Notes: generated from the letters alone by a model not told the origin. Positions 1-5,509 are shown, counted from the stretch's first letter. The stretch is 5,696 nucleotides of DNA from Treponema sp. (GCA_017963165.1 JAGCTZ010000046.1:1-5696); one strand, 5' to 3'. Program-made: numbers and translations.

Positions 1-195
1 ATTGAAGGTTCTGTAGTAAGTTATATGACACTTGAACAAGCCATTCCTATTATGAAAACGGATAAGCTTTATGGCTTTTTTGACAACTCAGTCGGCCTCA
101 TGAAATTACCAAAAGAATTACACAATTATTTGTTGAATGAGCTTGGTGAAGAAGCACTTGGCGGAATAAAAAGTGTTGAATCTGAACACAATTGA
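1..195 (+). CDS. C-terminal end of an unrecognised protein (5' partial)
   Basis: An open frame enters at base 1 and ends at a TGA at 193-195, giving the last 64 residues of a protein whose start lies outside the window. The residues look like a real soluble protein: mixed hydrophobic and charged, with FFDNSVGLMKLPKELHNY in the middle and a charged end (GIKSVESEHN). I do not recognise a family and see no catalytic motif, Cys cluster or membrane segment. It converges on the long minus-strand operon that fills the rest of the window, so it is probably a separate transcription unit. I saw no clear terminator between the two. The frame is fairly secure; the function is unknown. Confidence 0.6.
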   Translation: MEGSVVSYMTLEQAIPIMKTDKLYGFFDNSVGLMKLPKELHNYLLNELGEEALGGIKSVESEHN

Positions 196-439
196 AGCAT
201 TAGTACCAAGCAAAGGTTGCGGCTGTAAAGTATATATAGAAGAAGCAGGTTCTTACAAGCAAAATTCCGTTGATTTATCACTGAAACCGATGCCAATTAC
301 AGATGCTAAATCTAAAATAACGTGTGACAGTGCAGAATTGATGAAGAATGGACTGAATTCTGCAAAAGCAAACACCCTACGCTTCATTAAAAAACTTGAT
401 AGCCTGTTCAATTTCAGCAAAATCTTTATCCAATTCTGA
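173..439 (+). CDS. Doubtful 88-aa hypothetical protein overlapping its upstream neighbour
   Basis: This frame starts at GTG 173 (a TTG follows at 176) and overlaps the end of the preceding frame by 23 nt. GGCGGA at 160-165 is a possible ribosome site seven bases upstream, so coupled translation is conceivable. The first two thirds look protein-like, including a GCGCK motif near residue 17. The last 21 residues become hydrophobic and Phe-rich and lie antisense to a charged minus-strand frame at 377-505, so that part may be a shadow. Alternatives are an out-of-frame remnant of a once longer upstream gene, or no gene at all. No family is recognised. Confidence 0.35.
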   Translation: MLNLNTIEALVPSKGCGCKVYIEEAGSYKQNSVDLSLKPMPITDAKSKITCDSAELMKNGLNSAKANTLRFIKKLDSLFNFSKIFIQF

Positions 440-505
440 AAACGCTTTTTCTGTTTCCGTAATAAATGCTTCTATTCTCTCATTTGATTCAAACGCAAAT
501 GTCAT
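377..505 (-). CDS. Possible 42-aa ORF or detached 3' end of the amidohydrolase gene
   Basis: From ATG 505 to TAG 377-379 the minus strand encodes 42 residues, strongly charged and probably helical (for example ITETEKAFSELDKDFAEIEQ). It lies in the same frame as the amidohydrolase that ends at 524-526. After that TAA only seven sense codons (TGC CCG CAG CTA AAA GCT, then this ATG) intervene, with no stop. I see no convincing ribosome site before the ATG. It could be the original C-terminus of the amidohydrolase cut off by a nonsense change, a tiny coupled gene, or chance. The helical composition favours former or present coding. The end overlaps the doubtful plus-strand ORF at 173-439, and both are unlikely to be real over the shared part. 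Confidence 0.35.
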   Translation of the reverse strand: MTFAFESNERIEAFITETEKAFSELDKDFAEIEQAIKFFNEA

Positions 506-523
506 AGCTTTTAGCTGCGGGCA

Positions 524-1246
524 TTATGATTTATCGTATTTAAAAATAGGATAATCTGAACCATAACGTACCCTGTCTTCAAATCCGGCGGTTTTTATTT
601 TGTGTTTGATTTCTTCTGGCGTAAAAGCTGTGTCACAAACAGTATTAGGATATTTACACAACATATATAGAGTTTCTGCAACAGGCCTGCAATGCGCTAA
701 TTGCACAGTTACATCAGGATATGATGCAATATAAGATTCAAACTTTACAGGAAGTTCAAAATCATTTTCTCCGCAATGAATAAGAATATGCTGGTTATGT
801 TTTTGTGCATATAAAAAAACTTCTTCTGCAAGCGCAGCGGTACAACAGTCCTGTAAATCCCAACTTTGTGCCCGCGGATGGAGCTTAAAACCTTCATAAG
901 GAATTTCTGACATTGCCTGAGCAACAGAAACATCTGAATCTTTTGAAAAATGAATTTCAGGAACTACCCAGTAAAGTGCATGAACTTTTAAACCGAGTTT
1001 TTCCGCAGTAACAAAAGCTTCCTGAATCTCATAGCGTATCAGTTCATACAAATCACGAGCAGACAGAAGTGTCTGCTTTAGAGCCTCATTGTTTTGCACA
1101 GAAAAACTTTCTTTGCAGTAACGACATGATGTTGTAGATGAAAACCATACTTCATCAATGCCGCGGGCTTTTAATTCTTTAAAAACACCCTCTGCATCAT
1201 AATATGTATCAAACCACTGTCCAATATGTACGTGCCAGTCTGTCAT
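524..1246 (-). CDS. Amidohydrolase-family metal-dependent hydrolase
   Basis: This 240-residue protein has the ordered metal-site motifs of the amidohydrolase superfamily (Amidohydro_2-like TIM barrel): H5-V-H7 at strand 1, K121 in GFKLHP, H157 in LIHCGEND, H185 in LAHCRP and D231 in GSDYP. All expected metal ligands are therefore present and an active cytoplasmic hydrolase is likely; the substrate cannot be told. A C41-x2-C44 pair lies in a loop after strand 2. The start is fixed by HxH lying only five residues from the N-terminus. The gene begins 15 nt after the zinc-ribbon gene and is the last full gene of the operon, so a link to peptide maturation or turnover is possible but inferred. It ends only nine residues after GSDYP, shorter than usual for the family, and an open frame continues after its TAA. 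Confidence 0.8.
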   Translation of the reverse strand: MTDWHVHIGQWFDTYYDAEGVFKELKARGIDEVWFSSTTSCRYCKESFSVQNNEALKQTLLSARDLYELIRYEIQEAFVTAEKLGLKVHALYWVVPEIHFSKDSDVSVAQAMSEIPYEGFKLHPRAQSWDLQDCCTAALAEEVFLYAQKHNQHILIHCGENDFELPVKFESYIASYPDVTVQLAHCRPVAETLYMLCKYPNTVCDTAFTPEEIKHKIKTAGFEDRVRYGSDYPIFKYDKS

Positions 1247-1261
1247 ATTATTTCTTAGCTT

Positions 1262-2125
1262 TTAATTATCTCTAATATTCACTATTCGATATTTTAAGCC
1301 ATTCTTCTTGCAAAAATCTAAATCAAAGCAAGGTATTTTTTCACCATTTTGCTGCATAATCAGAGACATAATTCGTAACTGCCAGCTCTTAACAATTGCA
1401 TCTGTTGTCTCAATTTGACTGATTCTTTTTGAAAGCTGAACAGCGTTATCCCAAAAAGCCTGTCTATTATATTTTTTATAAATCGCAAGCGAAAGGCAGC
1501 ATTCCCGGCAAACAACAAGAGGATCAGTTGGAGAGATTCTTTTTGCTTTATCCAAAAAAGATTCCGCAGACGAAAGGTCTTCGCGTTCAATTTCTATATC
1601 TACGGCAATAAGATATACAGAAAGAATATCTTTATTGAAACTTTTAATAATATCAAATGCTCTATCAAAATGTTTTCCAGCCGATAGAAGCATTAGATAG
1701 AATTCTATTACTTTGACATTTCTGCTATGAGATCCATAGATACATGCAAATCTATTAATCAATGAGATGGTATCACAACTGCAATTGTAAAACTGTTTTT
1801 GTATTTCTTCAAATTCTATTGTTTCTACAGTCAAAAATTTATCATCTTCAATAGCTTCTTGCAACACACCGCATTTAGAGCAGAATTTATCGTTCACAGA
1901 CAATTCTGAGTCACAATTAACGCACTTCTTTTTTGATCCATAAATCGGCATACCGCACATACGGCAAAATTTTTCTTCGCGAAGTATTGGTACATGACAA
2001 TACCGACAGAAATCCATATCTTCTACATAATGTGTAGATTCTTCAGGAAAAGGTATTGTATCAATATGATAACAATCATAATTTTCAGAATTACCATCAT
2101 CAAAATCATCTTCTACCATAGCCAT
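1262..2125 (-). CDS. Double zinc-ribbon protein with helical C-terminal body
   Basis: This 287-residue protein has an acidic N-terminus (VEDDFDDGNSEN), then two four-Cys zinc ribbons: C40-x2-C43 with C54-x2-C57, and C68-x2-C71 with C82-x2-C85. They resemble the double zinc ribbons found at the start of many bacterial proteins of unknown role. From about residue 105 to 255 the sequence is mostly helical and TPR-like, for example the stretch around EREDLSSAESFLDKAKRIS. There is no signal peptide or membrane segment, so it is probably cytoplasmic. GGAGG about seven bases upstream supports the first ATG; a second Met at residue 3 is an alternative. The ribosome site overlaps the end of the preceding gene and the gap is 2 nt. 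Ribbon plus helical repeats suggests a protein-binding adaptor, but the function is unknown. Confidence 0.8.
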   Translation of the reverse strand: MAMVEDDFDDGNSENYDCYHIDTIPFPEESTHYVEDMDFCRYCHVPILREEKFCRMCGMPIYGSKKKCVNCDSELSVNDKFCSKCGVLQEAIEDDKFLTVETIEFEEIQKQFYNCSCDTISLINRFACIYGSHSRNVKVIEFYLMLLSAGKHFDRAFDIIKSFNKDILSVYLIAVDIEIEREDLSSAESFLDKAKRISPTDPLVVCRECCLSLAIYKKYNRQAFWDNAVQLSKRISQIETTDAIVKSWQLRIMSLIMQQNGEKIPCFDLDFCKKNGLKYRIVNIRDN

Positions 2126-2127
2126 AA

Positions 2128-2928
2128 TTATTCCTCCGACAGATTTTTATTTTCAAGTTGCATAATTACATTTTTTGCTGCATCAATTTGCAGTTTCAGA
2201 GCTTTTATTTCGTTGTCAATTTTTGCTTTTTGCATAATTGCCATTGCATCTGAACCGAGAGAATCGCTCTGTGTTTTCTTTTCAGCTATATCAGTTTCCA
2301 GCTGTTCAAGAGCTGCTTTCTTTTGTGCAATCTCAGCCTTATATGTCTCTTTTTGGATTTTGCGCTTTTCTTCTGTTTGCTTGACTTCAATAACTGAATT
2401 TGCAGTGTTCTTAGGTATATTGGGTTTCGCTTCAGTAGCAGACTTCTTTGGTTTTGCAGACTTTCTTTTTGTTGCCGTGGAAGTTCTTTGCTGCGTTTGT
2501 TTTTTTACTGTATTCACTGCAGGAATTTCTTCAGGTACATTTGCATCTTTAAATTCCTTTTTTTGTTCAGAAGTATGCCCGCCCTTTATGTGCTTAAACC
2601 GATAAACCAAGCCTTGAAATACTTCTTTTAATTTAGGTAAAAATACCAAAACTAAGAGAATGAAAAAATCATACGGCTTGTATATAAGGAAATAAATCAA
2701 AAACGCCCATTCAACCAGCAAAATAAGCGGCAATATAATAAAATTAGGATGTTCACCAGTTATCAGCCGTTTTTTAATAGATTTCATGAAAAAAAATCCA
2801 ATCAAATCAATCACAATACTCTCAAAAACGTTACCAGCTGTAAATTCTTCTTCGCCGATAAGTATTGAACAAGATGTAAACATCAGTGAAATAAAAATGA
2901 TTGAAATATATATTATAATTCTTTTCAT
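2128..2928 (-). CDS. Putative lipoprotein/membrane protein with C-terminal coiled coil
   Basis: This 266-residue protein opens with a positive Met-Lys-Arg, a hydrophobic stretch and a lipobox-like SLMFTSC ending at C20. That fits a type II signal peptide of the relaxed spirochaete kind. Further hydrophobic segments lie at about 36-48, 62-83 and 88-98, so it may instead be a multi-span membrane protein. A Lys/Ala/Thr/Pro-rich low-complexity linker spans about 140-172. A charged coiled coil follows at about 183-222 and 233-262, rich in Glu, Lys, Ala and Gln. The ATG comes one base after the stop of the radical SAM gene and has no strong ribosome site, suggesting translational coupling. I know no family for it. 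In context it could anchor or scaffold the maturation proteins at the membrane, which is inference. Confidence 0.75.
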   Translation of the reverse strand: MKRIIIYISIIFISLMFTSCSILIGEEEFTAGNVFESIVIDLIGFFFMKSIKKRLITGEHPNFIILPLILLVEWAFLIYFLIYKPYDFFILLVLVFLPKLKEVFQGLVYRFKHIKGGHTSEQKKEFKDANVPEEIPAVNTVKKQTQQRTSTATKRKSAKPKKSATEAKPNIPKNTANSVIEVKQTEEKRKIQKETYKAEIAQKKAALEQLETDIAEKKTQSDSLGSDAMAIMQKAKIDNEIKALKLQIDAAKNVIMQLENKNLSEE

Positions 2929-2929
2929 G

Positions 2930-4390
2930 CTATTTTCTTAAGTGCTTTTCACGCCACTCAAGCACAATTTCCTTGTTCTTTTGAGCTACCGCACAGAAGT
3001 GGCGGTTTATCTCAAGCGGATCTCCAGTTGGCGATTCATTTGCATTGCGCACCATGCAAGGAGCACAGAAAGCAGCCTTGTCGCACTTGCAGCACTCACC
3101 GTGACCCAAATCCTTCATCTTCAAGCCGCGAAGCCACTTTATTTTTTCGCTGTTATCCCAGATTTCCTGCAACGGTGTTTCGTTAAGGTTGCCCAAAACC
3201 ATCTCCTGCCAGCCTGCACATGGATAGACATTGCCATTTGCAATCATGCAACATGAAGAAATGCCTACGCCACAAAGACGACGTTCAGGATTGAATTGAG
3301 CCTCATTACAGTGTTGAATAAAATCGGGAGCAAGAATTGAATCCTGATACTCCAAGTCATCTGCCATAATATCGCTGATTACTTTACCAGCTTCGTCAAT
3401 GCTAAGGCGGTTTGCAAGATTTTCTGTTTCGTGATTATACTGCGCCATCATGATGTAGTCGGTCTGGGCACGGATTTTATGTTCGTGACACCACCTCATT
3501 ACATCACCAAAATCATCTTTATTGCCTTTCATCGTAGGGCAGCTTACATGAAGGGGAATGTCATTTTCTATAAGGCGCAATATAGCATTTTTTGTTTTTT
3601 CAAAACTTCCTGGCAATTTTGTTATTGCATCGTGATGTTCCGGTATCATTGAATATAGAGAGACTTGAACTGAAGAAACGTTGCTTTCCTTCATTATTTG
3701 AATTGTCTCATCATCAAGAAGCGTAAGATTGCTGAGGATGTTTACATAAAAATCGTAATTCTTGGCTGTCCGAAGATATTCCTTGAAATGCGGATGCATC
3801 ATTGGCTCGCCGCCACTAAGTGTAACAGAAAGAACACCCATCTTTGAAAGCTGCACAAGCGTATTGAAATACAGCTCGTCGGTGATATTGTACAGCTTGA
3901 ATTTGTGTGGAATATAACAATGCACACAACGTTCGTTGCATTTGCTAGTAAGCTCAATCTGGAAACTTGTAAGATGAGGCTTTCCGTTGAAATGCTTTTC
4001 CAAAAACTCCTGTGTATCACTATCCGCACGCTGGATTGTTGGTGTAAAATCTTCGCGGATAGTCTTTGGCTGAACATCTTTGTAAGTAAAGCCTGTATCT
4101 GCCATATTTAATTCAGTCTCGGTTTCGCCTTTTACGATGAAGCCGTCTGCAACAAGAGCATCGTAAAACTCTTGTGCATCAGCAAGTATTGTCTCTCGGT
4201 CAACGCCAACAAACTGAGGTAGAATTTTGTCCGCCAGCTCATCAAGGGTCTGCGGCTTGCGGCTTAAGGCGCACAAAAATACAGTGCCGCTTTCGTTCAC
4301 AACACGGTCGTTAAATATTCCTGTACTTGTAATGTATCCAAGTCCATCGTAATTTCTGATGTAAGTATCTTTTTTCTGACGGTAAAACAT
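2930..4390 (-). CDS. Radical SAM/SPASM peptide maturase with PqqD-like N-terminus
   Basis: This 486-residue enzyme has three regions. Residues 1-88 resemble a PqqD-type RiPP recognition element, with NESGTVFLCAL followed by a helical tail. The radical SAM core carries C151-x3-C155-x2-C158 for the catalytic 4Fe-4S cluster and GGEP at 193-196 for SAM binding. The C-terminal SPASM region has C373-x12-G386-x4-C391, then C433-x2-C436-x5-C442-x2-C445 and a final C466, enough ligands for two auxiliary clusters. The usual third spacing is x3 rather than x2, and C361, C380, C381 and C434 are extra. Enzymes of this build install thioether or C-C/C-O crosslinks in RiPP precursors. It starts 3 nt after the 81-aa gene and lies just downstream of small Cys-containing ORFs. 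Its G+C looks higher than that of its downstream neighbours. The class is secure; the exact linkage is unknown. Confidence 0.92.
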   Translation of the reverse strand: MFYRQKKDTYIRNYDGLGYITSTGIFNDRVVNESGTVFLCALSRKPQTLDELADKILPQFVGVDRETILADAQEFYDALVADGFIVKGETETELNMADTGFTYKDVQPKTIREDFTPTIQRADSDTQEFLEKHFNGKPHLTSFQIELTSKCNERCVHCYIPHKFKLYNITDELYFNTLVQLSKMGVLSVTLSGGEPMMHPHFKEYLRTAKNYDFYVNILSNLTLLDDETIQIMKESNVSSVQVSLYSMIPEHHDAITKLPGSFEKTKNAILRLIENDIPLHVSCPTMKGNKDDFGDVMRWCHEHKIRAQTDYIMMAQYNHETENLANRLSIDEAGKVISDIMADDLEYQDSILAPDFIQHCNEAQFNPERRLCGVGISSCCMIANGNVYPCAGWQEMVLGNLNETPLQEIWDNSEKIKWLRGLKMKDLGHGECCKCDKAAFCAPCMVRNANESPTGDPLEINRHFCAVAQKNKEIVLEWREKHLRK

Positions 4391-4393
4391 TTT

Positions 4394-4639
4394 TTATCTC
4401 TTTTCTATTTTTTTCACAGCTCTATCCAAATACGAGCCTATCCACTGTCTTGCTAATTCTTCCAATCTTTTTTCTACATCACCAAAAATTAATTCTTCCG
4501 GTAAAATTGATTCATCTAAACTTGTTTTTGCCATTAAATCCATTCCATTGTATAAAACACGGACAGAATTATTTTCAATTTTTATGACGCAAGGATATTT
4601 ATTTTCACCACATTCATTAATACCTACATTTATGTCCAT
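4394..4639 (-). CDS. Small hypothetical protein (81 aa) ahead of the maturase
   Basis: The start chosen is ATG 4639, preceded by TTTGGAGATTTTAT, a good ribosome site. An upstream in-frame ATG at 4699 would add 20 residues but has no ribosome site and sits close behind the 39-aa ORF. The 81-aa product opens with MDINVGINECGENKYP (C10 and C17), runs through a likely beta-strand section with NNSVRVLYNGMDL, and ends in an amphipathic charged helix (about 52-81, finishing VKKIEKR). It has no signal peptide or membrane segment. Its gap to the maturase gene is 3 nt, so it is almost certainly co-translated with it. It may be an accessory or recognition partner of the maturase, or an immunity protein. 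I do not recognise the family. Confidence 0.65.
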   Translation of the reverse strand: MDINVGINECGENKYPCVIKIENNSVRVLYNGMDLMAKTSLDESILPEELIFGDVEKRLEELARQWIGSYLDRAVKKIEKR

Positions 4640-4714
4640 ATAAAATCTCCAAAAAAGTTCAGCCCACATTGTTTTACATGGCGGGGCTTTGCCTACCATA
4701 ACTAAAAACGCAAT

Positions 4715-4834
4715 CTATCTTGTGCGTTCACATTGTTTGCAATAACCGGCTCCAGTGCTTTTTGCAGGACATCCAGCTGCATAGCTGCCAGAAGTATTAT
4801 TCTGTGCGATTACCTGTGGTTTTGTATAAGCCAT
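4715..4834 (-). CDS. 39-aa candidate RiPP precursor peptide
   Basis: This very short gene runs from ATG 4834 to TAG 4715-4717. GAAAGGAG about eight bases upstream is a good ribosome site. The first half, MAYTKPQVIAQNNTSGSY, is Cys-free and leader-like; the second half has C22 in AAGCPAKS and C32-x2-C35 in GYCKQCERTR. Small size, leader/core division, Cys and Gly in the core, and position as the last small ORF before the radical SAM/SPASM gene make it the best substrate candidate for that enzyme. A thioether or other Cys-linked crosslink is plausible but inferred. It has the same upstream hairpin as the 61- and 73-aa genes. No GG-type leader cleavage site is evident. It could instead be a tiny metal-binding protein. 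Confidence 0.72.
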   Translation of the reverse strand: MAYTKPQVIAQNNTSGSYAAGCPAKSTGAGYCKQCERTR

Positions 4835-4843
4835 TTTTTTCTC

Positions 4844-4850
4844 CTTTCTT
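4844..4850 (-). promoter_or_regulatory. Ribosome binding site of the 39-aa gene
   Basis: On the minus strand AAAGAAAGGAG precedes ATG 4834 with seven to nine A-rich bases between. It supports translation of a frame short enough to be skipped by length filters. The same purine-rich block recurs before the other two small genes. Confidence 0.6.
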
Positions 4851-4862
4851 TTGTATTTTTAT

Positions 4863-4877
4863 CCGCCCAACGAGCGG
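4863..4877 (-). promoter_or_regulatory. Conserved 15-nt hairpin upstream of the 39-aa gene (copy 3)
   Basis: On the minus strand CCGCTC-GTT-GGGCGG forms a six-pair stem (one T-G pair) with a GTT loop. It ends 28 nt before ATG 4834 and is followed by GATAAAAAT and the ribosome site. Equivalent hairpins stand before the 61-aa and 73-aa genes at nearly the same distance, so a role in translation, RNA processing or recombination is likely. Which of these applies is not visible. Confidence 0.55.
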
Positions 4878-4924
4878 TATAATCAACTATAGCTTTGTGC
4901 AGAGCTGATTGATTTCAGTTCGTT

Positions 4925-4951
4925 TTATTCGTCCTCTTCATCCTCACTTTT
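4925..4951 (-). pseudogene. Orphan acidic-tail fragment of a 73-aa-like gene
   Basis: The minus strand reads KSEDEEDE and TAA, matching the last codons of the 73-aa gene (ESEDEEDE, TAA) with one synonymous change and one Glu-to-Lys difference where homology ends. The body of that gene is absent here. The fragment lies in the same frame as the 61-aa ORF: 18 sense codons after that ORF's TAA lead straight into this second TAA. It is a duplication scar, or what remains of a second acidic-tail gene whose body was replaced. Confidence 0.6.
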
Positions 4952-4981
4952 TCTAACAATAACGAATAAACAGCGAAAAAA

Positions 4982-5167
4982 TTAAGAAGGTTTAAAAGTT
5001 TTACAAGTTGACGCAGTACCAGCAGAGTCAGGATTCTGACCAATTTTACTGTAATTTGTAAAACTGCCTGCATTCTTGCAATAATGTGGTGAGCTTTGTC
5101 CTCTGTGAAACTCATAATAAGCACAACTAGGACACATTGGACTTGGCAAGTTTCTTGCGTTTGGCAT
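4982..5167 (-). CDS. 61-aa Cys-containing small protein, second RiPP precursor candidate or metal-binding protein
   Basis: The start at ATG 5167 is chosen because GGAAGGAAAG lies just upstream; an in-frame ATG at 5221 would read through the conserved hairpin and has no such site. The 61-aa product carries C12-x2-C15 in PMCPSCAYYEF, C30 in HYCKNAG and C55 in STCKTFKPS. A CxxC...C...CxxF-P pattern is also seen in small Zn- or Fe-S-binding proteins, so metal binding is a serious alternative to being a precursor. It shares the YCK(N/Q) string with the 39-aa peptide. The residue mix (Ser, Asn, Gly, Tyr, Pro) is not typical of an enzyme. It sits between two copies of the 109-bp repeat, suggesting it is a mobile or swapped member of the array. 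Confidence 0.68.
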   Translation of the reverse strand: MPNARNLPSPMCPSCAYYEFHRGQSSPHYCKNAGSFTNYSKIGQNPDSAGTASTCKTFKPS

Positions 5168-5176
5168 AAATTCTTT

Positions 5177-5285
5177 CCTTCCTTTTGTGTTTTTATCTGC
5201 CCAACGAACGGTAAGAATCAACTATAGCTTTGTGCAGAGCTGATTGATTTCAGTTCGTTTTATTCGTCTTCTTCATCCTCACTTT
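5177..5285 (-). repeat. Direct repeat copy B (109 bp), between the 73- and 61-aa genes
   Basis: This is the partner of 4843-4950. Here the acidic-tail codons belong to an intact gene (the 73-aa ORF), so this copy is the likely source. The spacer contains an imperfect inverted repeat (AGCT, eight bases, AGCT, flanked by ATCA and TGAT) that is identical in both copies. The A-rich and purine-rich ribosome-site flank is also shared. The pair is an evident substrate for homologous recombination, which would delete the 61-aa gene. Confidence 0.85.
5197..5211 (-). promoter_or_regulatory. Conserved 15-nt hairpin upstream of the 61-aa gene (copy 2)
   Basis: On the minus strand CCGTTC-GTT-GGGCAG is the same element with the GTT loop kept. 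Its stem is weakened by two T-G pairs and one C-A mismatch. It ends 29 nt before ATG 5167 and is followed by ATAAAAAC and the ribosome site. The constant distance to the start codon suggests function in the leader rather than chance similarity. Confidence 0.5.
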
Positions 5286-5481
5286 CGAATTCTTCGTATT
5301 CTTCATCTTCTTCCATTGATTTTTTTGCAGAAGATGCAAGATGTTTTACACCTTTTACAATACCTTTTCCCATTGCTGCTGCACCTTTTTTTGCGTAGCC
5401 GACAGTAGTATCAAAAATTTCATCACCACCTTCAGTAATATGCCCTGTCATAAGCTTAAAAGCACCTTTTATTATTGACAT
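5260..5481 (-). CDS. 73-aa small protein with Lys/Gly/Ala body and acidic tail
   Basis: This is the first gene of the minus-strand operon. GGAAGGAG just upstream supports ATG 5481. The 73-aa product begins MSIIKGAFKLMTGHITEGGDEIFD, broken here as N-terminal 1-24; residues 25-55 are rich in Gly, Ala and Lys with GAAAMGKGIVKGVKHLA, likely an amphipathic cationic helix. Residues 57-73 are 14 of 17 Glu/Asp. There is no Cys, so it is not a thioether substrate. A cationic body with an acidic end could be a bacteriocin-like peptide with a neutralising tail, a small phasin/DUF-type helical protein, or a chaperone-like partner; I do not recognise a family. Its tail is duplicated further down the operon. 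Confidence 0.72.
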   Translation of the reverse strand: MSIIKGAFKLMTGHITEGGDEIFDTTVGYAKKGAAAMGKGIVKGVKHLASSAKKSMEEDEEYEEFESEDEEDE

Positions 5482-5509
5482 ATATTCTCCTTCCTTCTAT
5501 TTTTTTTAT

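Larger units (their letters stand above)
4843..4950 (-). repeat. Direct repeat copy A (108 bp), between the 61- and 39-aa genes
   Basis: This block matches 5177-5285 with about seven differences, one of them a single-base gap. It contains, in minus-strand order, the last eight codons and stop of a 73-aa-like gene, a 50-base spacer, the 15-nt hairpin and the purine-rich ribosome site. Similarity stops abruptly at 4950/5285, inside the acidic tail. Spacer and hairpin were therefore copied as a unit together with a piece of coding sequence. Confidence 0.85.

Noticed and set aside
506..516. Convergent terminator at AGCT-TTT-AGCT
   Set aside because: A four-pair stem without a T-run is too weak.
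1994..2605. Plus-strand 203-aa open frame, very hydrophobic
   Set aside because: It is antisense to the zinc-ribbon and lipoprotein-like genes. The Phe/Ser/Cys-rich residues are what the complement of Lys/Glu-rich coding sequence gives.
2930..4390. Sulfatase-maturing enzyme as identity of the radical SAM protein
   Set aside because: No sulfatase is nearby, and the PqqD-like N-terminus and small ORFs point to a peptide maturase.
4881..4900. Internal promoter in the repeat (minus-strand TATAGT/TATACC near GCTATAGTTGATTATACC)
   Set aside because: No acceptable -35 at 16-18 bases was found, and copy B has lost the second box.
4720..4908. Plus-strand 62-aa open frame opposite the 39-aa gene
   Set aside because: It is antisense to the better supported 39-aa gene, runs across the hairpin and repeat, and has no ribosome site.
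377..4984. TAA recoded as a sense codon, suggested by two in-frame continuations
   Set aside because: Other genes here (73-aa, 266-aa, zinc ribbon) end cleanly at TAA with the next gene directly after, so TAA is a stop in this organism.
4915..5124. Minus-strand 69-aa open frame across the 61-aa gene and repeat
   Set aside because: It lies in another frame of the 61-aa gene, lacks a ribosome site and has a composition typical of a shadow frame.
4843..5285. CRISPR array
   Set aside because: Only two long repeat copies about 330 bases apart, with a gene between them and coding sequence inside the repeat.
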